8,383 bases of DNA from CALBZH01 sp964538515 (GTDB lineage: Bacteria > Desulfobacterota > Syntrophobacteria > Syntrophobacterales > Syntrophobacteraceae): the NCBI GenBank assembly GCA_964538515.1, contig CAZIEW010000101.1, positions 1 through 8,383 of the forward strand, written 5' to 3'. The notes below the pieces were generated by a model that was given only the letters and a program-made list of their open reading frames with translations, ran no database searches and was not told where the DNA came from. Made by a program: the position numbers and the translations under genes. Positions 1-5,716 of this stretch are shown here, in pieces. Positions within the stretch are counted from its first letter, which is position 1. Each line of letters opens with the position of its first letter.

Positions 1-1
1 G

Positions 2-3000
2 GTGCAGCTGACCGACCCGAACGGCGGCCAGAAGGCTTTGACAGCAGTCCTCCGCTCGGACGGAAAGCGCATCAAGCCCGACAACTGCTGGCTCGCGACG
101 AAGAGGATGGGAAGCCAGACCCTGCAGCACAGCTTGAACCTCTTCGACGCCAACAGCACGGGCTCCTACACCGTCGTCTTCGACGATCCGGGCTTCCAGT
201 CGAGGCCGCCCGTCATTGAGGCCGTTTCAGACAAAATGGGTGAGGAAGGTCAGGCTCTCTCCTTCACCGTGACCGCAACGGACCCCGACGGAACGATTCC
301 AACCCTTTCGGCATCGCCGCTTCCCGCCATGGCTCATTTTGTGGACCAAGGAAACGGCGTCGGCCTCTTTTCCTGGTCCCCCACCGTTGGCCAGGCAGGA
401 AGCTACACGATCACATTAGCGGCGTCCGACGGCGCTCTCAAGGCGACTCAACGGGCGAGCCTCACCATCTGCTCGGCAGGGGACTCCGACTGCGACGGCA
501 TGGCCGACGCCTGGGAGCTCTCCCGCTTCGGCACCTTGGATCGAGACGGCAAGGGGGATCTGGATGGAGACGGCGTTTCCGACTTCGACGAGTACTGGCA
601 CGGGACGGACCCGACTCGGAGCAACGCCCCCACCACCCCGGTGATCGTCTCGCCTCAAGATGCGGAGGAAGTGGCCGTCCTGAGCCCCGAGCTGACGGTC
701 CGAAACGGGGTCGATCCGGACACAACCGATCGGGTGACCCACATCTTCGAAGTCTACGGCGAGCCCGGCATGGTGAACCGCATTGCTGCCGCCGAGGGAC
801 TCTTTGGAGCCGGAGCCACAACCTCCTGGACCGTGCCCATCGGCCTGGAAGAAAACGGTCACTACTTCTGGCGCGTCCGGACAACCGATGGACGCACTTT
901 CAGCGAATGGGCCTACGGGAGCTTTCGGGTCAATACGGCCAACGACGCCCCGTCCGCCTGCACCGTGAGCAGCCCGAAAAGCGGGTCGGAAGTCGACACC
1001 CTCACGCCGCGTCTGCAGGTTTTGAACAGCCTCGACCCGGACGGCGATGGCGTCACCTACGGCTTCGAGCTATACGCCGACGAGGATCTGTCCACGCTGG
1101 TCGCATCCCAGCTCGACGTTTCCGAAGGGCCGAACGGGCAGACCTCCTGGACCGTGCCCATTCCGCTCCACAATCATCGTTCCTACTTCTTTCGAGCAAC
1201 GGCAACCGATGAGCACGGGGCACGGGCCGCTGCCCCGCTCACGGCCTTCACGGTCAACGTCGCCAATGCGGCGCCGTCAATACCAGCAATCCTCTACCCG
1301 GCACCTGGAGCGGAAGTGGCTTCGCGTGATCTCGAGCTCGTCTGCGCCAACAGCACCGACGCGGACGCCGATCCCCTGAGCTACAGCTTCGAAATCGACA
1401 CCCTGAAAACCTTCGACAGCCCGGGGTGGATGGTTTCGGGTGCCATCGCGGAAAGCCCCTCAACCACCCGCTGGTGCTTGACCCATCTTGCGGACAACAC
1501 CGAGTACTTCTGGCGCGTCCGGGCGGGAGACGGATCGGCCGCAAGCCCGTGGGCTCAGGGATCCTTCTTCGTCAACACGGCCAACGACATCCCTTCAATG
1601 CCCACGATCAAGAACCCCGGAGACGGCGCCTGGGTGCGGACCGTCACGCCGACGCTGCAGCTCAACCCCGCTGCCGACTGCGATCGGGACCTGCTGACAT
1701 ACCGTTTCGAGATCAGCCAGGATGGGTCCATGTGGGGACCAATCGCGGCGGGAGAAACGGACGTCCCCGAATGGACCATCCCCGAGCCCCTTCCCGACAA
1801 CGCGCGCTTCTTCTGGAGGGGCCAGGTCAGAGACGAGCACGGTGCCCAAAGCCCCTGGACCCCAGTCGCGTCCTTTTTCGTCAACAACAACGGCGTGGAC
1901 GACCCGCCGCAGATCGTGCTGAAAGAGCCAGCAACGGATCTATTCACGAACAGAGAGGATCTGCTCATCACCTGGACGGATGAGGACCCGGACAGCAACG
2001 CCGACATCTCCCTGACCGCCGGGAAAGCTCTCGCCTCTCCCGGTGAGACCCTCATTGCCTCCGGGATCAAAGAAGACGACGACGGATCCGCCGGCTCCTA
2101 TGTCTGGGACGTCTCCGCGGTTCCTGACGGCACCTATTGGATTCGTGGAACAATTGCCGATTCGAGCGCAACGAGAACCAGCACCGCCCCTGGGAAGGTT
2201 GTGATCGACCGGACCGCCCCCATCGTCCAGGCCCACCCGCGCGGCGCCACTTTCGGAGCCCCCCAACGGGTGACGCTCACCGCCAACGAAGTTGCCACGA
2301 TCCATTACACGCTGGATGGGAGTGAGCCGACAACGGCTTCCCCCGTTTACACGTCGCCCATCCCGATCGACAGGACAACGATTCTCCGGTTCACGGCTGT
2401 GGACATGGCCGGAAACGAAACCGCCCCGTCCGCTGAAACCTACACGATCCGGCCGGGAGACACCCTGCACCACTTTGCGCTCGAGGTGCCGGCGAGTGCC
2501 CAGTCGGGCCTCGGCTTTCCGTTGATCGTGCGCGCCTTGAGTGCATCCAGCGCCGTCGTGGAAACCTTCAACAAGAAGGTGAGCCTGTCGGCCTCGGCCG
2601 GCGTGATTGTGCCCGCCGAGATTTCCGGGTTCACCAAAGGCGTATGGAGAGGGCACGCCACCATTTCTGGAATCCAGGGACCAGTGACCCTGAGCGTTGC
2701 ATGGAACGGTTTCAGTGGGACGAGCAAGCCCATCCGTCTGGAATGCAGACCGCCTCGCTCCCCTATCCTCGACCGCCCCAAGGACGGAGCCCGCGTCACC
2801 GAAGAAATCCCGTTTGCCTGGCACCCCGTTCCCGGAGCGATTTCCTACACCTTCGAGCTTGACGACCACCCCGGTTTTGCCAGCCCGCTCTTCACCGAGG
2901 AGGCTGTCCCGAGCAGCCCCTTTGCGCCCCCCGAAGCCGTCTACGACGATCTTGAGCTCAATAAGACGTACTACTGGCGGGTGCGGGCCTCAAACGCATG

Positions 3001-3337
3001 CGGCCCCGGTCGGTTCAGCGAGGCAAGACGGTTTGTCTATCAGCAGACCAAGCAGGCAAGCTTCAAGATCACATCTCCCCGGAACGGTGAGACAGTGTCG
3101 GCCGGAAGCCCGTACGTGGTCCGCTGGGATTGTTCCGGCACGGTCGGCTCGACCCTCAGGATCGTGTTGAAAATCCCTGGAGATCCCCCGGCCACGTTGG
3201 CATCGAGTGTGCCCGTCGGCAGCGGCACGTTCGTGTGGACAGTGCCTCCTGGAGCCCGGAAACGCTGCTGGATCCTGATCGAATCCGAGCAATATCCCCG
3301 GATCCGCACCCTGAGCGGCCAATTCAGCATCAGGTAG
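2..3337 (+). CDS. Large modular Ig/FN3-repeat surface or secreted protein (5' end outside the window)
   Basis: The frame is open from the window edge, so the GTG at position 2 is probably an internal codon; there is no signal peptide. 1111 residues are visible. In order: a cadherin/putative-Ig-like module (about 68-155); an Asp/Gly-rich calcium-binding-type stretch (161-205; DSDCDG, DLDGDGVSD), like thrombospondin type 3 or dockerin loops; four FN3-like modules of about 106 residues (212-636) joined by VNTANDxPS-type linkers; an Ig/FN3-like module (637-740); a chitobiase/hexosaminidase C-terminal-like module (741-816; IHYTLDGSEPT, FTAVDMAGNE); an invasin/Ig-like module (817-914); another FN3-like module (919-1015; YYWRVRASN); and a Kre9/KNH-like C-terminus (1019-1111; ITSPRNGETV, WTVP). 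No LPXTG, transmembrane anchor or recognisable sorting tag closes the protein. Such architectures belong to extracellular adhesins, or to carbohydrate-binding or calcium-stabilised proteins; the exact role is unknown. The stop is TAG at 3335-3337. Confidence 0.9.
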   Translation: MQLTDPNGGQKALTAVLRSDGKRIKPDNCWLATKRMGSQTLQHSLNLFDANSTGSYTVVFDDPGFQSRPPVIEAVSDKMGEEGQALSFTVTATDPDGTIPTLSASPLPAMAHFVDQGNGVGLFSWSPTVGQAGSYTITLAASDGALKATQRASLTICSAGDSDCDGMADAWELSRFGTLDRDGKGDLDGDGVSDFDEYWHGTDPTRSNAPTTPVIVSPQDAEEVAVLSPELTVRNGVDPDTTDRVTHIFEVYGEPGMVNRIAAAEGLFGAGATTSWTVPIGLEENGHYFWRVRTTDGRTFSEWAYGSFRVNTANDAPSACTVSSPKSGSEVDTLTPRLQVLNSLDPDGDGVTYGFELYADEDLSTLVASQLDVSEGPNGQTSWTVPIPLHNHRSYFFRATATDEHGARAAAPLTAFTVNVANAAPSIPAILYPAPGAEVASRDLELVCANSTDADADPLSYSFEIDTLKTFDSPGWMVSGAIAESPSTTRWCLTHLADNTEYFWRVRAGDGSAASPWAQGSFFVNTANDIPSMPTIKNPGDGAWVRTVTPTLQLNPAADCDRDLLTYRFEISQDGSMWGPIAAGETDVPEWTIPEPLPDNARFFWRGQVRDEHGAQSPWTPVASFFVNNNGVDDPPQIVLKEPATDLFTNREDLLITWTDEDPDSNADISLTAGKALASPGETLIASGIKEDDDGSAGSYVWDVSAVPDGTYWIRGTIADSSATRTSTAPGKVVIDRTAPIVQAHPRGATFGAPQRVTLTANEVATIHYTLDGSEPTTASPVYTSPIPIDRTTILRFTAVDMAGNETAPSAETYTIRPGDTLHHFALEVPASAQSGLGFPLIVRALSASSAVVETFNKKVSLSASAGVIVPAEISGFTKGVWRGHATISGIQGPVTLSVAWNGFSGTSKPIRLECRPPRSPILDRPKDGARVTEEIPFAWHPVPGAISYTFELDDHPGFASPLFTEEAVPSSPFAPPEAVYDDLELNKTYYWRVRASNACGPGRFSEARRFVYQQTKQASFKITSPRNGETVSAGSPYVVRWDCSGTVGSTLRIVLKIPGDPPATLASSVPVGSGTFVWTVPPGARKRCWILIESEQYPRIRTLSGQFSIR
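635..1909 (+). repeat. Four tandem FN3-like modules of about 106 residues
   Basis: Residues 212-317, 318-425, 426-531 and 532-636 of the large protein align as four head-to-tail copies. Each begins with a P-x-(I/V)-x-x-P-x-x-G-x-x-V type strand, has a D-x-D-x-D/L-x-Y-x-FE-core, then a W-(T/C)-(V/I/L)-P-(I/E)-x-L-x-(D/E/H)-(N)-x-x-(Y/F)-F-(W/F)-R segment, and ends in F-x-V-N-x-(A/N)-N. The copies are diverged at protein level, so they look old rather than newly duplicated. Confidence 0.75.
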
Positions 3338-3376
3338 TTTGGCTTGATTCGTGCTTGCGCCCAACCTCCGTTCCGG

Positions 3377-3417
3377 CCTGCCAAGAAGACGCCGACTTGG
3401 TCGCTCTTCCCGGCAGG
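3377..3417 (+). other. Irregular hairpin between the large protein gene and the 3D gene
   Basis: CCTGCC (3377-3382) pairs with GGCAGG (3412-3417), GAAG (3385-3388) with CTTC (3406-3409), and CGAC (3393-3396) with GTCG (3400-3403) around a TTG loop. There is no T-run directly after it, so it is at best a weak or Rho-assisted terminator, or an RNA processing structure. The rest of the 123-base gap shows no convincing promoter. Confidence 0.35.
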
Positions 3418-3449
3418 ATGGTTGAGACTGTTCTTGTTTCACTGAAATC

Positions 3450-3454
3450 GGAGG
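3450..3454 (+). promoter_or_regulatory. Ribosome binding site of the 3D-domain gene
   Basis: GGAGG lies 6 bases before the ATG at 3461. It fixes that ATG over the in-frame ATGs at 3500 and 3530, although those would give a more usual signal-peptide length. Confidence 0.75.
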
Positions 3455-3460
3455 TTGTAG

Positions 3461-4015
3461 ATGCAAGAAAAGGCAAGAAGGAGCCTGTCGCACCTTGCGA
3501 TGGGAGCCGATCGGCTGTCGAATCATTTCATGGAGCACCATTACCGAGGGAAGCGTCAGAAATCGAGACATTGGGGTTTGCTGTCGATCATTTGCGTCAT
3601 GAGCGTGCTCGCCCAGCCCGGCGGGGAGGCGCCGGACGTATCGGCCAACGTGGCCAAGGACCAGCCCAAAGCCCACAAAGTCACCGTAACCGCTTACACC
3701 AATATCCCTTCGTGCACGGACAGCACGCCGAACGAAACGGCGTCACTCCTTAAGATCCGCCCCAAGCACTACGGCAAGGTCATTGCCCTCAGCCCGGACC
3801 TCGCCAAGAAGTACAAATTCGGCGACAAGTTCTACCTCATAATCAACGGCGAAAAACATCTCGTGGAATTCCAGGATCTGATGGCCAAACGACACCGGAA
3901 CCGCACGGATTTCCTGTTGGCCTCACGCAAAAAATGCAAGGATTTCGGAATGACGCAAGGGGTTCTGATCCCGCTGGACGATAGTGGGCAATCCAGCGCT
4001 GTTGGGCAGAACTGA
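3461..4015 (+). CDS. 3D (Asp-Asp-Asp) domain protein, exported or membrane-anchored
   Basis: The product has 184 residues. A His/Arg/Lys-rich N-terminus (1-37) is followed by one hydrophobic segment (about 38-51, WGLLSIICVMSVLA), read as an uncleaved anchor or a signal peptide with a long n-region. After a short linker comes a 3D-domain-like fold (about 74-172): VTVTAYTN at 74-81, GKVIALSPDL at 105-114, then FQDLM and NRTDF supplying Asp139 and Asp150, with Asp87 or Asp113 as candidates for the third aspartate. The 3D domain is the double-psi beta-barrel core of MltA-type lytic transglycosylases and of resuscitation/stationary-phase peptidoglycan proteins, so a cell-wall role in the periplasm is likely. 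The domain stands alone, without MltA, LysM or G5 partners, so catalysis is not assured. It follows the large surface protein by 123 bases on the same strand. Confidence 0.82.
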   Translation: MQEKARRSLSHLAMGADRLSNHFMEHHYRGKRQKSRHWGLLSIICVMSVLAQPGGEAPDVSANVAKDQPKAHKVTVTAYTNIPSCTDSTPNETASLLKIRPKHYGKVIALSPDLAKKYKFGDKFYLIINGEKHLVEFQDLMAKRHRNRTDFLLASRKKCKDFGMTQGVLIPLDDSGQSSAVGQN

Positions 4016-4064
4016 GAGTTTGCGGAGATATCAAGATTTTTATCTCATGGCGTATGAGCGCGAA

Positions 4065-4087
4065 AGCATCCCAGCTCACGGGATGCT
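4065..4087. other. Perfect 8-bp hairpin after the 3D gene
   Basis: AGCATCCC (4065-4072) and GGGATGCT (4080-4087) form a perfect stem with a 7-base loop, 50 bases after the 3D stop codon. There is no T-tract after it on the plus strand. A weaker GAGATA/TATCTC pair (4025-4030 and 4041-4046) lies just before. They may be a Rho-type or processing end for the plus-strand transcript. I see nothing else in 4088-4217. Confidence 0.4.
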
Positions 4088-4217
4088 CGGAGCCTGAAAG
4101 GATGGACGTCCCCGTATCCCCGTGCACGCAATACGCATCGAGACCAACACCGCATCATGGGCGGCCTCGACAAACCCAGGATAGGACGACATTTTGAATG
4201 GGAAGGGGCTTGTTGCA

Positions 4218-4278
4218 TTTGTAGGTCGGGCTTCCGTACCCGACGCCTGCTCGTCGGAAAAGAATCCCGACCTACAAA
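4218..4278. repeat. REP-like palindromic element between convergent genes
   Basis: Perfect 13-base inverted arms, TTTGTAGGTCGGG (4218-4230) and CCCGACCTACAAA (4266-4278), enclose a second paired core of TTC/GAA (4232-4234 with 4262-4264) and CCGACG/CGTCGG (4240-4245 with 4252-4257) around a 6-base loop. The sequence reads almost as one 61-base hairpin. The GTAGGTCGGG-type arm resembles bacterial REP elements spread by RAYT (TnpA_REP) transposases. It lies in the gap between convergent genes, the usual REP location, and could also stop or protect both transcripts. Only one copy is in the window, so repetition in the genome is inferred. Confidence 0.65.
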
Positions 4279-4287
4279 AGAGAGATT

Positions 4288-4638
4288 TCAGGCTTTCGAC
4301 TTGGGCGCGCGCCTCATGTACTTGATTTCGGCGCCGGTCAACTGCTCCAACCCGACGTTTCGCTTCTCCCATTCCATCAGCTTCCACGCAACAACCTCCA
4401 CGGCGCCCAGAATCTCGCCGATGGCGTTGCGGTCCTTCTTGCTCAGCTCCATCTTGCTGGTCACCATGGACATGAAGTGCAGAACGTCGCTGAGCGTGGA
4501 GGCGCAGTTGAACGCTTCTTCGGGCTGCTCAATGGGGCGCTGCGCGGAGAGAATCTCCGCAAGGCTATTATACAAAAGATCGCTGTCGCGATGGGTGATC
4601 TCATGATCAGGGTGTTCAATCGGCTCGCTCATCGGCAT
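4288..4638 (-). CDS. Small helical protein of unknown function
   Basis: The product has 116 residues from the ATG at 4638. I do not recognise a family. It is acidic at the start (SEPIEHPDHEITHRDSD), then mostly helix-forming (about 20-100) with a hydrophobic rhythm (STLSDVLHFMSMV, IGEILGAVEVVAWKLMEWE), and ends basic (RRAPKSKA). There is no signal peptide or membrane segment, so it is probably cytoplasmic. AGGAG (4643-4647) lies 4 bases before this ATG and 10 before a second in-frame ATG at 4632, so 114 residues is also possible. The same frame is open up to an ATG at 4812 that overlaps the stop of the upstream rhodanese gene (TAATG). The extra 58 residues are Arg-rich, unlike the rest, and read like intergenic DNA, so I prefer 4638. 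Its position downstream of two same-strand genes suggests shared transcription. Confidence 0.6.
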   Translation of the reverse strand: MPMSEPIEHPDHEITHRDSDLLYNSLAEILSAQRPIEQPEEAFNCASTLSDVLHFMSMVTSKMELSKKDRNAIGEILGAVEVVAWKLMEWEKRNVGLEQLTGAEIKYMRRAPKSKA

Positions 4639-4785
4639 GCTGCTCCTCTCTCTGCCACCGGAGGTCCGCAAGACGGACTCAAAAGATTTGCCTGGTTCAG
4701 GGACTCTGAGGAGGCCACGCTCATGCCGTGCCCCCACTCCCTGAGATAATCGGTCGCGGACAGGGTAGAGTTGAGCAGTTTGCCG
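4633..4785. other. Long rod-like RNA fold covering the gap before the small gene
   Basis: The 173-base gap folds back on itself. Pairs, in window coordinates: 4633-4637 with 4781-4785; CTGCTC 4640-4645 with GAGCAG 4773-4778; 4650-4656 with 4764-4770; GTCCGC 4664-4669 with GCGGAC 4756-4761; and a terminal hairpin TCAGGGA 4697-4703 with TCCCTGA 4738-4744, continued by CACG/CGTG 4716-4719 with 4727-4730. An asymmetric open bubble (about 4675-4696 opposite 4745-4752) separates the closing stem from the tip. GTCCG can instead pair locally with CGGAC at 4674-4678. On the minus strand the fold would bury the AGGAG and ATG of the small gene. On the plus strand two pairs become G-U wobbles rather than A-C mismatches. 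I could not match it to a named RNA family. Confidence 0.45.
4643..4647 (-). promoter_or_regulatory. Ribosome binding site of the small helical protein gene
   Basis: On the minus strand GAGAGAGGAG ends 4 bases before the ATG at 4638 and 10 before the ATG at 4632. It supports an internal start rather than the distant ATG at 4812. It lies inside the paired rod described at 4633-4785. Confidence 0.55.
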
Positions 4786-4811
4786 CGCTGAGATCCTCCT
4801 CTTGAGCATCA

Positions 4812-5678
4812 TTAGACGGGCGAGCCGAAAACGTCCTTCCCTTTTGCATCCATGTAACGCCCCAGCATGCCGAGATGCGCCTTCTCCTCGTCCCCGATCC
4901 TGAGGAGCACTTTTCGAGTAATTTCGTTTTTACTCTCCCCCGCCATTCGGAGATACAAGTCGAGGGCCTGGGTTTCTATCATCATGGCGATTTCGAGATA
5001 ACCTCCCAGAGTGCGGAGATAAGGCTCGTTCTCCTCCATGAAGGTGGACACGTCGATCCCGCCTTCCATGAGTCCCGATGCGTCCGTCCCTTCCCCGGCC
5101 GCAGGCAGCATGGCCTCGGCGCTTTCAGGGGCGACGTCGTGGAGAAGGCTTACCAGAGTCCTCATGTGGCTGTCTTCAGCATTGACGAGGTGCGTGAGCA
5201 GCTCCGACAGCGCTGCATCGGCTGACTTCTCTTGCATCCGCCGGTGGAACTCACGGAGGGCGAGCTCCATGCCATAAGCCAATCCAATGACCTCCCGAGG
5301 CTCCTCATCGCCCCGGATGAACTTCAGGTGGAGCCCGGTCGGCCCGGATGCGGTCGGCTGCTCCCAAGCCTGAATGCCCCCAAGAATGTTGTAAACTTCC
5401 TTGAATCCCTGATTGGTCAGCAGCTGTGCGGCCATGCGACTCCGTCCGCCCACGGCACAATAGGTCAGGACGGCCTTTTCCGGATCCAGGTCGCCGATCG
5501 AATCAAACAGCTTGGGAAGCGGGATCAAGCGAGCCCCCGGGAGGTGGGCCTCTTCATATTCCATCGGTTGACGCACATCGAGAAGCGTGTAAGACCCTTC
5601 GGGGTGCTCCTTCATGAAGGCGTCCGCTTCTTCCGGATACATCCCCTTCGGCTCGCTGGGCTTGACGTTATCGACCAT
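4812..5678 (-). CDS. Rhodanese domain fused to a rubrerythrin-like di-iron (ferritin-like) domain
   Basis: The product has 288 residues and no signal peptide, so it is cytoplasmic. Residues about 10-108 form a single rhodanese domain: LLDVRQPMEYEEAHLPGA (32-49), the active-site loop CAVGGRS with Cys74, and the closing YNILGGIQAW. Residues about 130-280 form a four-helix ferritin-like domain with a full set of di-iron ligands: Glu138 (helix A), Glu168-x-x-His171 (helix B), Glu235 (helix C) and Glu265-x-x-His268 (helix D). No CxxC rubredoxin knuckle is present, unlike classical rubrerythrin. Rhodaneses carry persulfide sulfur on Cys; ferritin-like di-iron domains reduce peroxide or handle oxygen. 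The fusion suggests sulfur transfer tied to oxidative stress defence, an inference. The ATG at 5678 has AAGGAG 7 bases upstream. It follows the deacetylase gene by 38 bases and is probably co-transcribed with it. Confidence 0.9.
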   Translation of the reverse strand: MVDNVKPSEPKGMYPEEADAFMKEHPEGSYTLLDVRQPMEYEEAHLPGARLIPLPKLFDSIGDLDPEKAVLTYCAVGGRSRMAAQLLTNQGFKEVYNILGGIQAWEQPTASGPTGLHLKFIRGDEEPREVIGLAYGMELALREFHRRMQEKSADAALSELLTHLVNAEDSHMRTLVSLLHDVAPESAEAMLPAAGEGTDASGLMEGGIDVSTFMEENEPYLRTLGGYLEIAMMIETQALDLYLRMAGESKNEITRKVLLRIGDEEKAHLGMLGRYMDAKGKDVFGSPV

Positions 5679-5716
5679 GCAACGACTCCTTGGCCCGAAA
5701 TCGGTCCCTTCTTGGG

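Noticed and set aside
1940..2869. 309-residue open frame on the minus strand inside the large protein gene
   Set aside because: It lies antisense to clearly recognisable Ig/FN3 and chitobiase-like modules, is Gly/Arg-rich without motifs, and is a GC-driven shadow.
2990..3676. 228-residue minus-strand open frame across the large gene and 3D gene
   Set aside because: It crosses two supported plus-strand genes and their gap, with no recognisable domain.
4731..4765. CTGAGATAAT resembling part of a thiamine pyrophosphate riboswitch
   Set aside because: The rest of the conserved TPP core (the ACCTGATC-type stretch and following elements) is absent and no thiamine gene is near.
4633..4785. Firm assignment of the folded region as 6S RNA
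   Set aside because: Only the outline fits. I saw no diagnostic 6S sequence, terminator or dedicated promoter, so it is kept as an unclassified structure.
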